Below are positions 44,855 to 53,569 of a stretch of DNA of 64,000 bases, piece by piece. Both the position numbers and the translations under genes were made by a program. Each line of letters opens with the position of its first letter. The first letter of the stretch is position 1. The DNA comes from Kushneria avicenniae (GTDB lineage Bacteria; Pseudomonadota; Gammaproteobacteria; Pseudomonadales; Halomonadaceae): NCBI RefSeq assembly GCF_900112585.1, contig NZ_FOLY01000001.1:186001-250000 (forward strand). The letters are read 5' to 3'. Below the pieces are notes generated by a model. That model had not been told where the DNA came from. It made no database searches and was given only the letters and a program-made list of their open reading frames with translations.

Positions 44855-45538
44855 ATGACACAACAGACTGCATCACGCGCCGTCGTTATCTATTCCGGCG
44901 GCATGGATTCCTACACCGTTCTACATCGTGCCCTTCGTGAAGGTCATGAAGTTCACGCGCTCTCCTTTCATTACGGGCAACGCCATGCCCGTGAACTGGA
45001 TGTCGCAAGCCGGGTCTGTCAATCGCTGGGCATCGCCCATCAGGTCGTGGATATACGTGCCATCCACGGGCTCATCGGCGCCTCGGCCCTGACCGATGCA
45101 ACGCAGGCGATGCCGCGCGCTGATTACGCCGAAGACAACATGAAGGCCACGGTCGTCCCCAACCGCAACATGATTCTGCTCTCTCTGGCCATCGCTCACG
45201 CTGTCAATCTGGAAGCAGAAATCTGCTACTACGGTGCCCACGGTGGTGACCACGCCATCTATCCCGATTGCCGCCCCGAGTTTGTCGAGCGCATAAACGA
45301 TGTCGCGGCGATTGCCAACTATACCCCAGTGGAGATACGCGCTCCCTATCTGCATGCCAGCAAGGACGACATCCTCGCCGAAGGGCTACAGATGGGGCTC
45401 GACTATGCCCAAAGCTGGACCTGCTATCTGGGCGAGACGCTGGCCTGTGGGGAGTGCGGCAGCTGTCGCGAGCGTCTTCAGGCCTTTGCCGCCATGGGCA
45501 TGACAGACCCGCTGCCCTATCGCACGCGGGAGGCCTGA
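44855..45538 (+). CDS. queC: 7-cyano-7-deazaguanine synthase QueC
   Basis: A 227-residue ATP-dependent enzyme that converts 7-carboxy-7-deazaguanine to preQ0. The PP-loop is SGGMDS (14-19), [17 protein letters not shown] is the family block, and the zinc cysteines lie near the C-terminus ([20 protein letters not shown]). The ATG at 44855 begins the conserved region; the frame is open further upstream without a ribosome site. It lies two bases ahead of queE in the order queC, queE, queD-like. Confidence 0.94.
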   Translation: MTQQTASRAVVIYSGGMDSYTVLHRALREGHEVHALSFHYGQRHARELDVASRVCQSLGIAHQVVDIRAIHGLIGASALTDATQAMPRADYAEDNMKATVVPNRNMILLSLAIAHAVNLEAEICYYGAHGGDHAIYPDCRPEFVERINDVAAIANYTPVEIRAPYLHASKDDILAEGLQMGLDYAQSWTCYLGETLACGECGSCRERLQAFAAMGMTDPLPYRTREA

Positions 45539-45540
45539 GG

Positions 45541-46185
45541 ATGTACAGCGTCAAGGAAGCGTTTTACACCCTGCAGGGGGAAGGCGGTCAGGCCGGTCGT
45601 GCCTCGGTATTCTGTCGGTTTACCGGCTGTAACCTGTGGTCCGGACGCGAGCAGGATCGCACCAACAGTATCTGTCGCTTTTGTGATACCGACTTTATTG
45701 GCACCGATGGCCAGAACGGCGGCAAATTTCGGCAGGCCTCCGAGCTGGCGACGCACCTCGAGGCGTTGTGGCCGGCGCAGGCAGCGTACGCACGCCCCTA
45801 TGTGGTGTTTACCGGTGGCGAGCCCCTGCTCCAGCTGGATGCGGTGCTGATCAATGCCATGCACGCGCGTGGCTTTGAAATTGCCGTGGAAACCAACGGC
45901 ACGCTGCCGGCTCCTGACGGTATTGACTGGCTCTGCGTCAGCCCCAAGGGCCGCGCCGACATCAAACAGCGCTCCGGCAATGAGCTCAAGCTGGTCTATC
46001 CGCAGGAGGATGCCATGCCCGAGCGGTTCATGGCGCTCGAGTTTGACCACTTTTTCCTGCAGCCGATGGACCTTGCCCCCCGCGGTGAAGCCGGTAACAC
46101 CACGGCCAGGACGGTAGCCTACTGCATGGCAAACCCGCAGTGGCGACTCTCCCTGCAGACGCACAAGATTGCAGGTATCGATTGA
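45541..46185 (+). CDS. queE: 7-carboxy-7-deazaguanine synthase QueE (radical SAM)
   Basis: A 214-residue radical SAM enzyme that converts carboxytetrahydropterin to 7-carboxy-7-deazaguanine. The iron-sulfur cysteines are Cys30, Cys45 and Cys48, a C-x14-C-x2-C spacing; this is the known QueE variant of the usual C-x3-C-x2-C motif. GEGGQAGRASVFCRFTGC precedes it, VFTGGEPLLQLD binds SAM, and ETNGTLPAPDGIDW follows. The stop overlaps the next start (TGATG), so the operon is coupled. Confidence 0.94.
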   Translation: MYSVKEAFYTLQGEGGQAGRASVFCRFTGCNLWSGREQDRTNSICRFCDTDFIGTDGQNGGKFRQASELATHLEALWPAQAAYARPYVVFTGGEPLLQLDAVLINAMHARGFEIAVETNGTLPAPDGIDWLCVSPKGRADIKQRSGNELKLVYPQEDAMPERFMALEFDHFFLQPMDLAPRGEAGNTTARTVAYCMANPQWRLSLQTHKIAGID

Positions 46186-47033
46186 TGATGCTTTTCGTAA
46201 ATGCCTTGAGCGCACTGGATGTGTCCATCTGGTGCCCCCAGCGCGGTCTTATTGGCGCCAGTTACCATGTTGATGTCGAGCTGGAAGGCCCGCTCGGTGA
46301 AGACGGCATGCTGTTCGACTTTGGCGAGGTCAAACCCTGGATCAAGTCACGTATTGATAATAGCGTTGACCATACGCTGCTGGTGCCGGCAAAAGCGCAC
46401 GACATCAGCGTCAACGAATGTCCCGAGGGCCTGCGACTGCAGACGCGCCATCCCTGGTCGATGGAGCTTAGGGCCCCGCGTCAGGCCTATACCCTGCTAC
46501 CGTGGCAACAGATCACGCCCGAGCGACTGGGCGACTACCTCTCCACAGAGCTTTCCCGACGTCCGCCCGCGCAGGTTGAAAAAATACGCGTGACGCTGCG
46601 CGAAGAATCCCATGAGATCGGCGGCTATACCTACAGCCACGGCCTTCGACGCCACAAGGGCAACTGTCAGCGCATTGCGCACGGTCATCGCTCGAGGCTG
46701 GCCATCTGGCACAATGGCCAGCGCAGCGAAGTACTGGAAGCACAGTGGTCACAGCGCCTTGAGGATATCTACCTGATCGATCAGGCAGACCTGATCAGCG
46801 AAGAGAACGATATCTGCCATGTCGGGTATGAATCGGCACAGGGGCGTTTTTCGATACGCCTGCCACGCGAGCGTGCCGAGATTCTGCCCACGCCCACGAC
46901 GGTCGAACAGATTGCCAACTGGATGGCAGGTGAGATCGCGTCACTGCACGGTGGCAGCGTCCGCGTTCAGGCCTTCGAGGGCATTGACAAGGGCGCCGTG
47001 GCTACCGCCTGGGGTGACCGGATGCCGACATGA
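46185..47033 (+). CDS. queD: QueD-like 6-carboxytetrahydropterin synthase, double T-fold
   Basis: A 282-residue protein, more than twice the length of E. coli QueD (about 120). The C-terminal half carries canonical QueD elements: SHGLRRHKGNCQRIAHGH (about 160-177), with zinc histidines and the active Cys. The N-terminal half (about 5-80) also has the T-fold pattern, GASYHVDVELEGPLGEDGML and FDFGEVK, plus a DH at about 65, but its HGH is lost (GASYH). It looks like a tandem T-fold with a divided or partly decayed active site. Context (after queC and queE) supports carboxytetrahydropterin synthesis. It overlaps the queE stop and the next start. Confidence 0.82.
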   Translation: MMLFVNALSALDVSIWCPQRGLIGASYHVDVELEGPLGEDGMLFDFGEVKPWIKSRIDNSVDHTLLVPAKAHDISVNECPEGLRLQTRHPWSMELRAPRQAYTLLPWQQITPERLGDYLSTELSRRPPAQVEKIRVTLREESHEIGGYTYSHGLRRHKGNCQRIAHGHRSRLAIWHNGQRSEVLEAQWSQRLEDIYLIDQADLISEENDICHVGYESAQGRFSIRLPRERAEILPTPTTVEQIANWMAGEIASLHGGSVRVQAFEGIDKGAVATAWGDRMPT

Positions 47034-47326
47034 GCAGCGATGATGCACCGCTGACCATTACCAGCCAGAGCGATGGGTGCCGTGCAGGCTGCGGCGCCTG
47101 CTGTATCGCGCCTTCCATCAGCTCCGCCATTCCGGGCATGCCCAACGGAAAACCGGCGGGTGTCCGCTGTATTCAGCTCGACGATGATAATCTGTGCCGG
47201 CTGTTTGGCGATCCCCGCAGGCCCAGGGTCTGCCATGATTTCACCTTTGACCGCGAGCTTTGCGGTCGCTCGCGCGACATGGCGCTGCATAACATTACTC
47301 TGCTCGAATCAGGCAGTGCGCCATGA
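47030..47326 (+). CDS. YkgJ-family cysteine-cluster protein
   Basis: A 98-residue protein with the zinc/iron-chelating pattern C-x3-C-x2-CC at residues 17-25 (DGCRAGCGACCIAP) and later Cys residues in CIQLDDDNLCRLF, RVCHDF and RELCG. The family probably binds an iron-sulfur cluster or zinc; the function is unknown. ATGA overlap places it as the last gene of the que operon. That is notable but does not prove a role in queuosine synthesis. Confidence 0.82.
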   Translation: MSSDDAPLTITSQSDGCRAGCGACCIAPSISSAIPGMPNGKPAGVRCIQLDDDNLCRLFGDPRRPRVCHDFTFDRELCGRSRDMALHNITLLESGSAP

Positions 47327-47330
47327 ACGA

Positions 47331-47356
47331 CTGACCCCGCCATAAGGCGGGGTCAG
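47331..47356. terminator. Terminator between the que operon and the reductase gene
   Basis: An 11-bp stem, CTGACCCCGCC/GGCGGGGTCAG, with a four-base loop lies between convergent genes. It lacks a long T run but is very stable. Confidence 0.75.
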
Positions 47357-47377
47357 TATCAGATATCACGTCTTCGC

Positions 47378-48385
47378 TTATCCGTTCAGCCTGACCAGCA
47401 TCTTCCCGTCATTGCTACCCTCGAACAGGGCAAGGAAAGCGTCCGGAGTTTTCTCGAGCCCCTCTTCCACGGTTTCGCGATACTCGATGATGCCGTCGGC
47501 CACCAGCGGGCCTACCTGCTCATAAAAGCGCTGCTCATGGCCCTTGCCCCATTCATGCACGATAAAGCCCTGCATGCGCAGCCTTTTGGTCAGCACAGCC
47601 GCAATGTTGGACGGCCCAGCCGAGGGTGCCGACTCATTGTAGCGTGCAATCATGCCACACACGGCGATGCGTCCGAAGTCGTTCATGGCATCGAGCGCCG
47701 CCTCCAGCATGGGGCCGCCGACGTTTTCGTAATAAACATCGATCCCCTGAGGGGCAACGTCTTTCAGAGCGCTTTTGATGTCATCAGCGCTCTGGTGATG
47801 ATCAATGGCCCTGATGCCATGCGCTTCGAGCCACTCACGCTTTTCCTGACTACCTGCACTGCCGATCACCGTGCATCCCTTCTGAGCAGCCAGCTGCGCC
47901 GCCAGTGACCCCACAGCGCCACTGGCGGCCGAAATCAACACGGTGTCGGACGATTTGAGCTCGGCCACCAGCGTCAGTCCAACCCAGGCCGTCATACCGG
48001 GCATGCCCAGAACGCCGAGAAAGGCCTGCGGCGGCACATCGATATCCGGCAGGGGCTGCACCTGATCACCGTCCAGCTGCGCAACATCACGCCAACCGCC
48101 CATATGGATGACGCGATCCCCCTTCTTCAGCTGCTGATGACGGGATTCAATGATTTCCCCGAGCGCTCCGCCTTCCATGGGTTCATTCAATCTGAAAGGC
48201 TCAACGTAGGTCTTGACGCCGCTCATGCGGCCACGCATGTAGGGATCCACGGAAAGCCACTGATTGCGGATGCGCACTTCGCCGTCCTTGAGCTCGGGCA
48301 ACTCTCGAGTCTCGAAATTGAACAGCGACCGCTCGGGCAGTCCTTCAGGATGTTCGCCGATCGTAAAGTAGCGCGACTGGGTCAT
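47378..48385 (-). CDS. curA: NADP-dependent alkenal/one oxidoreductase, CurA-like (zinc-free MDR family)
   Basis: A 335-residue medium-chain reductase of the leukotriene B4 12-hydroxydehydrogenase/CurA group, which reduces alpha,beta-unsaturated carbonyls. The N-terminal part has NQWLSVDPYMRGRMSG (about 41-56); the Rossmann motif is SAASGAVGSLAAQLA (about 150-164); DVYYENVGGPMLEAAL is a group signature. Zinc-binding Cys residues are absent, as expected. The ATG at 48385 has AGGAG six bases upstream. It is a single-gene unit. Confidence 0.88.
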   Translation of the reverse strand: MTQSRYFTIGEHPEGLPERSLFNFETRELPELKDGEVRIRNQWLSVDPYMRGRMSGVKTYVEPFRLNEPMEGGALGEIIESRHQQLKKGDRVIHMGGWRDVAQLDGDQVQPLPDIDVPPQAFLGVLGMPGMTAWVGLTLVAELKSSDTVLISAASGAVGSLAAQLAAQKGCTVIGSAGSQEKREWLEAHGIRAIDHHQSADDIKSALKDVAPQGIDVYYENVGGPMLEAALDAMNDFGRIAVCGMIARYNESAPSAGPSNIAAVLTKRLRMQGFIVHEWGKGHEQRFYEQVGPLVADGIIEYRETVEEGLEKTPDAFLALFEGSNDGKMLVRLNG

Positions 48386-48446
48386 GGGGTTCTCCTGTTT
48401 CTTCATGGGGAATGTCAGCGATGAACAGGATGGTCAATCGCAGGAT

Positions 48447-48475
48447 AAAAAAAGGGCGCAACTCATGTTGCGCCC
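48447..48475 (-). terminator. Terminator downstream of ppiD
   Basis: On the minus strand a 9-bp stem, GGGCGCAAC/GTTGCGCCC, is followed by a run of seven Ts, about 20 bases after the ppiD stop. Confidence 0.9.
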
Positions 48476-48495
48476 CGAGAAAGATAGCAGACTAT

Positions 48496-50337
48496 TCAGT
48501 TTGTCGAGATATCAGCCTGGTCACGAATCGTATCCGTCATGACATCGATCATCTGGCTGGCCTGGGCATTCCAGAGACCCTCCGATACCGTTGAGAGCTG
48601 ATCGGCGCTGACATCGGTATCGACGTGATCGATCGCAAAAATGACCTGCTCGTTTCCGATACCGGCATGGCCATAACCGGGCTGATTGTCATGCGGATAC
48701 GGCATGCCGAATGCGGCGTTGATCAATTCGGCAGAAAGCTCTCCCTGACCATCACGCGTGACGCCGCTGACTTTCTGCCAGTTCACGCCAGCAGGAGACT
48801 CACCGCGACGAAGCGCTGCCAGAGTCTGCTCGGCCTGATCGGACAGGGCCTGACGACGCTTTGCTTCCAGCGCTGCCTGTTCTGCCTGATCGCGGACGTT
48901 CTCCAGTGGCAGCGTCGTGGCAGGGCGATGCTCGGTCACGCGTACTACCACACGACGATCCTGCCCCAGCTCTACAGGTTCGCTGTTATAGCCGTTGTTG
49001 ATGACATCGTCGCTGAAAGCAGCATCCATGACACCGGCTTCACCCAGCACGGCATTATCACCGTCGAACTGATCATCGCGGGACACCCAATCCGTGCGAT
49101 GCAGGGACAGGTTCAGCTGATCGGCAACGCTTTTGAGATCATCGGCCGAAAAGCTGTCGTCGCTGAGCTGCTGTGCAAGCTGCTGGAAACGATCGTTGTT
49201 CTGATTCTGGCGCACTTCCTGAGCCAGCTCGTCGCGCATGTCATCAAAGCTTTCGATATCGATATTATCGACTCGAATGATGTGAAAAACGCCATCACTT
49301 TCGATGCCCTGTGACACCTCTCCCTGCGACATCGAGGCGACGGCTTCATCAAAGGACTGACCAAAGATTCCCTCGCTGACCGCCCCCATCTGACCGCCTT
49401 TCTGGGCACTGGAAGGATCATCGGAATATTGCTTTGCCAGGTCAGCGAAGTTCTCGCCGTCATTCAGACGAGACTCGATCTCGTCGACACGCTCCTGTGC
49501 CTCTTCACGGGTGCGCTCGCCCCCGAAGGTGACCACAATGTCCGATATCTCACGCGGCGCCGTGGCGCGATGCTGTTCATAGCGCTGGCGAAGCTGCTGC
49601 TCGTCGACCGATTGGTTGTCGGTATCGGGCAGCTGGCGCCTATCCAGCACAACGTATTCAAGCTTGACCTCTTCAGGGCGCTGATAGGCGTCCCTGTGCG
49701 CGTCATACCATGACTGTACTTCGTCATCACTGACACTGACCGGCTTTTCAAGCGAGTCGGCATCCAGCGTGGCATAGCGGAAGTTGCGCTTCTGGTAGCG
49801 AAGCTCGGCCAGGCGCTGTGCTTCTGGAGGCAGCAGGAAGGTCCCTGCCACCAGTCCGTTCTGCAGCTGCTGAGTCAGCATGTCTTCCTGAAGCTGGCGA
49901 CGAAACTCTGCGGCGGTATAGCCGGCACTGCCCAGTCTTCTTTGAAAAAGCTCGGCAGAGAAGTGCCCGTTGCTGTCCTGAAATTCCTGCCGATTGACCA
50001 GAAGCTGGTCCACCTGCTGATCGGAAAAGCTCATGCCGCCGTCACGGGCGTACTGCTCCATGGCCGTGCGGGTAATCATGGCGTCGAGTATGGCGCGACG
50101 CGCTTCGCCCTGCTGCTCCGGCGGTACGCGTCCGGAACGAACCGCGCGCTGAACCTCGGTATCCAGACTCTGACGGCTGATTTTTTCGCCATTGACGGAA
50201 GCGGCCTCGTCACGCTGGCTACCATTGAAATAACTCACCAGCGATTCTGCGCCAAACAGTGTGAATGTCAGCGCGATCAGAGCCACGATGATTTTGGCGA
50301 TCCAGCCCTGTGCCCGATCTCTGATCTTTTGCAGCAT
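48496..50337 (-). CDS. ppiD: Periplasmic folding chaperone PpiD (SurA-N/parvulin)
   Basis: A 613-residue membrane-anchored chaperone at the Sec translocon. One N-terminal transmembrane helix (about 12-34) follows MLQKIRDRAQGWIAK. A SurA-like N-terminal domain comes next (SVNGEKISRQSLDTEVQRAV, about 46-65). A parvulin domain lies at about 270-365, with FADLAKQYSDDPSSAQKGGQ and then SQGIESDGVFHIIRVD. The C-terminal region is helical. The neighbours hupB and lon are in the same order as in E. coli (lon-hupB-ppiD). Confidence 0.92.
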   Translation of the reverse strand: MLQKIRDRAQGWIAKIIVALIALTFTLFGAESLVSYFNGSQRDEAASVNGEKISRQSLDTEVQRAVRSGRVPPEQQGEARRAILDAMITRTAMEQYARDGGMSFSDQQVDQLLVNRQEFQDSNGHFSAELFQRRLGSAGYTAAEFRRQLQEDMLTQQLQNGLVAGTFLLPPEAQRLAELRYQKRNFRYATLDADSLEKPVSVSDDEVQSWYDAHRDAYQRPEEVKLEYVVLDRRQLPDTDNQSVDEQQLRQRYEQHRATAPREISDIVVTFGGERTREEAQERVDEIESRLNDGENFADLAKQYSDDPSSAQKGGQMGAVSEGIFGQSFDEAVASMSQGEVSQGIESDGVFHIIRVDNIDIESFDDMRDELAQEVRQNQNNDRFQQLAQQLSDDSFSADDLKSVADQLNLSLHRTDWVSRDDQFDGDNAVLGEAGVMDAAFSDDVINNGYNSEPVELGQDRRVVVRVTEHRPATTLPLENVRDQAEQAALEAKRRQALSDQAEQTLAALRRGESPAGVNWQKVSGVTRDGQGELSAELINAAFGMPYPHDNQPGYGHAGIGNEQVIFAIDHVDTDVSADQLSTVSEGLWNAQASQMIDVMTDTIRDQADISTN

Positions 50338-50465
50338 GCAGCAGGCCCTTGCAATTGATGGATGATAAAGAAGGTTGGCGAAGGATTATAACGACACATA
50401 GTGCAAACCGACACGCCATAAGCGGGACTCTGACTGAAGCCCCGGCCTGCGTGAGGTTATTCCAT

Positions 50466-50495
50466 AAAAAAACGCATCGTTTTCACGATGCGTTT
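50466..50495 (-). terminator. Terminator of hupB
   Basis: On the minus strand a 10-bp stem, AAACGCATCG/CGATGCGTTT, is followed by a T run, about 55 bases past the hupB stop. Confidence 0.9.
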
Positions 50496-50550
50496 ATCTC
50501 ACATGGGGAAGATACCGTCTGGTCTGTCTCCCCCTGCATTAACACCGCTA

Positions 50551-50823
50551 TCAGTTGACAGCGTCTTTCAGCGCCTTGCCGGCCTTGAAACTTGGCACGT
50601 TGGCAGCGCTGATTTCAATGGTCTTGCCGGTCTGCGGGTTGCGACCAGTACGTGCCGCCCGCTCCTTGATGCTGAATGTTCCGAAACCTACCAGTGCTAC
50701 GGAATCACCCTGTTTAAGGCTATCGGTAACGGAATCGATCATGGCATCAAGAGCCCGACCGGCCGCTGCCTTGGGAATATCTGCAGAAGCAGCAATAGCC
50801 TCAATCAGCTCGGATTTATTCAC
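50551..50823 (-). CDS. hupB: DNA-binding protein HU-beta
   Basis: A 90-residue nucleoid protein of exact HU length. It starts [20 protein letters not shown]; the DNA-binding arm contains [20 protein letters not shown] (about 46-65) with the signature GRNPQTG, and it ends [16 protein letters not shown] dimers bend DNA without sequence specificity. It has its own strong promoter and terminator, so it is expressed apart from lon and ppiD. Confidence 0.97.
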   Translation of the reverse strand: MNKSELIEAIAASADIPKAAAGRALDAMIDSVTDSLKQGDSVALVGFGTFSIKERAARTGRNPQTGKTIEISAANVPSFKAGKALKDAVN

Positions 50824-50904
50824 TCTTCACCCCTTAACTATAACAATCGTTGCTAGGATTAAGCGCGGCAATCGAACTGCATACGCAATCATAACGAGCC
50901 GCAT

Positions 50905-50933
50905 TTTATATCAACGACCACAAATACCGTCAA
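50905..50933 (-). promoter_or_regulatory. Promoter of hupB
   Basis: On the minus strand, TTGACG (50928-50933), a 17-base spacer and TATAAA (50905-50910) give a near-consensus sigma70 promoter about 80 bases before the hupB start. Confidence 0.75.
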
Positions 50934-50996
50934 GCAATGTTGGCAACAAAGCCCGTCATTTCAGGCTTTGCTGGCCGACATTATTTAAAAATCATA

Positions 50997-53411
50997 CTAA
51001 TGAGTATTCACAGAGGGTTGCGAAGTACTTTTTTCTTCTACCCGTCTCTCTTCGAAATCGTCGTCACCCTTTTGCACCAGAGCGATATCGAGAACTTCAT
51101 CGATCCAGCGCACCGGTCGGATGTCGAGTGCATCCTTGATGGTATCCGGTACTTCCTTGAGATCGCGACGATTTTCTTCAGGGATCAGGGCAATCTTTAT
51201 ACCACCACGCCGGGCAGCCAGCAATTTCTCCTTGAGACCACCAATCGGCATGACTTCGCCCCTGAGATTGACCTCGCCGGTCATGGCAACATCTGCTCGC
51301 ACGGCCCGACCGGTATAGGCCGATACCATGGCAGTTACCATGGCCACACCCGCACTCGGGCCATCCTTGGGCGTTGCCCCCTCAGGCACGTGAATGTGCA
51401 AGTCTTCCTTCTCGAATCGCTCGGGGTCAATTTCAAGCAATGCAGCACGTGAACGTACGACGGTGTGAGCAGCGCTGACCGACTCCTTCATGACATCGCC
51501 CAGTGAACCAGTCTTGTTGACCCGGCCCTTGCCGGGCGTTACCACAGACTCGATGTTCAGGATCTCACCGCCCACCGACGTCCACGCCAGACCTGTGACG
51601 CGGCCGACCTGATGGGCCTCATCGGCCAGCCCGTAGGTAAAGCGCCTGACACCAGCATAGCGCTCGATATCGGCCGCTTCCAGACGCTGGCCTTCGCTCT
51701 TGCCCTGCGATGCCTCATTACCGATGCGCTCACGCAGTACCTTGCGGGCGACCTTGGCAATCTGTCGTTCGAGTTCGCGAACGCCGGCCTCGCGCGTGTA
51801 GTAACGGATCAGCTCAAGCAGCGCTTCATCCGAGAGTACCAGCTCATCCTTTTTCAGACCGTTGGCCTTGAGCTGCTTGGGCGCCAGATATCGTCGCGCG
51901 ATGCCCAGCTTTTCGTCTTCGGTGTAACCGGGAATACGGATAACTTCCATACGATCCAGAAGCGGACCGGGAATGTTCATCGAGTTGGCGGTACAGATGA
52001 ACATGACATCCGACAGATCGTAGTCCAGTTCCAGATAATGATCGCTGAACTTGTCATTTTGTTCGGGATCGAGCACTTCCAGCAGTGCCGATGAGGGATC
52101 ACCGCGATGATCCATACCGACCTTGTCGATTTCATCCAGCAAAAACAGTGGATTGCGAACGCCGGTCTTGCTCATGCGCTGCAGCAGCTTGCCGGGCATT
52201 GAGCCAATATAGGTGCGACGGTGACCACGAATTTCTGATTCGTCGCGTACGCCTCCCAGTGCCAGACGCGTGTACTTGCGGTTGGTGGCGCGGGCAATGG
52301 ACTGTCCCAGCGATGTCTTGCCCACGCCCGGCGGGCCAACCAGACACAGCACAGGCCCCTTGAGCTTGCGCACGCGCTTCTGAACCGCAAGATAGTCAAG
52401 AATGCGCTCCTTGACCTCTTCCAGACCGTAATGGTCCTCTTCCAGTACCTTTTCGGCGTGGTCGATATCGTGGCGAACCCTGGTACGCTTTTTCCACGGG
52501 ACCGCCAGAACCCAGTCCAGATAGGAACGTACCACGGTTGCCTCGGCAGAGGCCGGCGCCATCATCTTGAGCTTGTTGAGCTCCTGGCGCGCCTTTTCTT
52601 CGGCTTCCGCCGACATACCGGCTTCAGCGATCTTCTGCTCGTACTGATCCGCCTCGTTGGGCGTATTCTCAAGCTCACCCATTTCCTTCTGGATGGCCTT
52701 CATCTGCTCGTTGAGATAGTACTCACGCTGAGACTTCTCCATCTGCTCCTTGACCCTGGAGCGGATGCGCTTTTCTACCTGTAGAAGATCAATCTCGGAT
52801 TCGATCAACGTCATCAGATGCTCGACCCGGTCGCGCACCTTGTCCATTTCAAGCAGAGACTGCTTGTCACCGATCTCAAGAGACAGATGAGCACTGATGG
52901 TATCCACCAGACGGCTGGCATCCTCGATACCCTGAAGCGAACTCAGCACTTCGTTGGGCACTTTCCTGGAGAGCTTCACATACTGATCGAACTGGTCGAG
53001 CAGAACCCGCACCAGAGATTCCTGCTCACGTTCGCTCAGCGGCTCGCTTTCTCTCGAGGTCACGCTGGCCTTTGGATAGCCTTCCTCGCTGTCGTCGTCT
53101 TCGATGTGATCGATATCGGCGCGTGAGCTACCCTCGATGAGCACCTTGACGGTGCCGTCCGGTAAACGAAGCAACTGCATGACGCTGGCAATCGTTCCGA
53201 TCTCGAACAGATCCTCGATGCCGGGGTTATCCTGACCCGCATCACGCTGAGCAACCAGCAGCACCTGCTTGTCCGATTCCATCGCCGCTTCGAGGGCACG
53301 AATCGATTTTTCGCGACCCACGAACAGCGGTATGACCATCTGCGGATAGACAACGACATCACGCAGTGGCAACAGGGGTATGTTTAACGTCTGTGCGGGG
53401 TTACGCTCCAT
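50997..53411 (-). CDS. lon: ATP-dependent protease Lon
   Basis: An 804-residue AAA+ protease for damaged and regulatory proteins. The N-terminal substrate domain starts PLLPLRDVVVYPQMVIPLF; the ATPase has Walker A GPPGVGKTS (about 357-365) and Walker B PLFLLDEIDKVG. The C-terminal protease domain has the catalytic Ser in KDGPSAGVAM and the Lys in the later GGLKEKLLAA. The ATG at 53411 matches the family N-terminus and has GAGG nine bases ahead; the longer frame starts with TTG and adds unrelated residues. The C-terminal tail after about 775 is polar. Confidence 0.96.
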   Translation of the reverse strand: MERNPAQTLNIPLLPLRDVVVYPQMVIPLFVGREKSIRALEAAMESDKQVLLVAQRDAGQDNPGIEDLFEIGTIASVMQLLRLPDGTVKVLIEGSSRADIDHIEDDDSEEGYPKASVTSRESEPLSEREQESLVRVLLDQFDQYVKLSRKVPNEVLSSLQGIEDASRLVDTISAHLSLEIGDKQSLLEMDKVRDRVEHLMTLIESEIDLLQVEKRIRSRVKEQMEKSQREYYLNEQMKAIQKEMGELENTPNEADQYEQKIAEAGMSAEAEEKARQELNKLKMMAPASAEATVVRSYLDWVLAVPWKKRTRVRHDIDHAEKVLEEDHYGLEEVKERILDYLAVQKRVRKLKGPVLCLVGPPGVGKTSLGQSIARATNRKYTRLALGGVRDESEIRGHRRTYIGSMPGKLLQRMSKTGVRNPLFLLDEIDKVGMDHRGDPSSALLEVLDPEQNDKFSDHYLELDYDLSDVMFICTANSMNIPGPLLDRMEVIRIPGYTEDEKLGIARRYLAPKQLKANGLKKDELVLSDEALLELIRYYTREAGVRELERQIAKVARKVLRERIGNEASQGKSEGQRLEAADIERYAGVRRFTYGLADEAHQVGRVTGLAWTSVGGEILNIESVVTPGKGRVNKTGSLGDVMKESVSAAHTVVRSRAALLEIDPERFEKEDLHIHVPEGATPKDGPSAGVAMVTAMVSAYTGRAVRADVAMTGEVNLRGEVMPIGGLKEKLLAARRGGIKIALIPEENRRDLKEVPDTIKDALDIRPVRWIDEVLDIALVQKGDDDFEERRVEEKSTSQPSVNTH

Positions 53412-53467
53412 CGCAGACAACCTCGAATCTTGTGTGTGGGCCGCAGGAAGCGACTTCGATGGCATCA

Positions 53468-53496
53468 ATATGGGGATGACGGCGGGAAAAACAACC
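53468..53496 (-). promoter_or_regulatory. Possible heat-shock (sigma32) promoter of lon
   Basis: On the minus strand, GGTTGTTT (53489-53496), a 13-base spacer and CCCCATAT (53468-53475) resemble the sigma32 consensus CTTGAAA-N13/14-CCCCATNT; the -10 is an excellent match and the -35 only partial. It lies about 57 bases before the lon start. Confidence 0.45.
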
Positions 53497-53523
53497 GTTT
53501 ATCAGGCAGGAGTCTGATACGAA

Positions 53524-53546
53524 CGGGGGGCCATGACGGCCCCCCG
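53524..53546 (-). terminator. Terminator of clpX
   Basis: A 9-bp GC stem, CGGGGGGCC/GGCCCCCCG, with a 5-base loop lies about 24 bases after the clpX stop on the minus strand. A short T-containing tail follows (TTCGTAT). Confidence 0.65.
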
Positions 53547-53569
53547 ATCAATCATCAGCGTACTGACGA

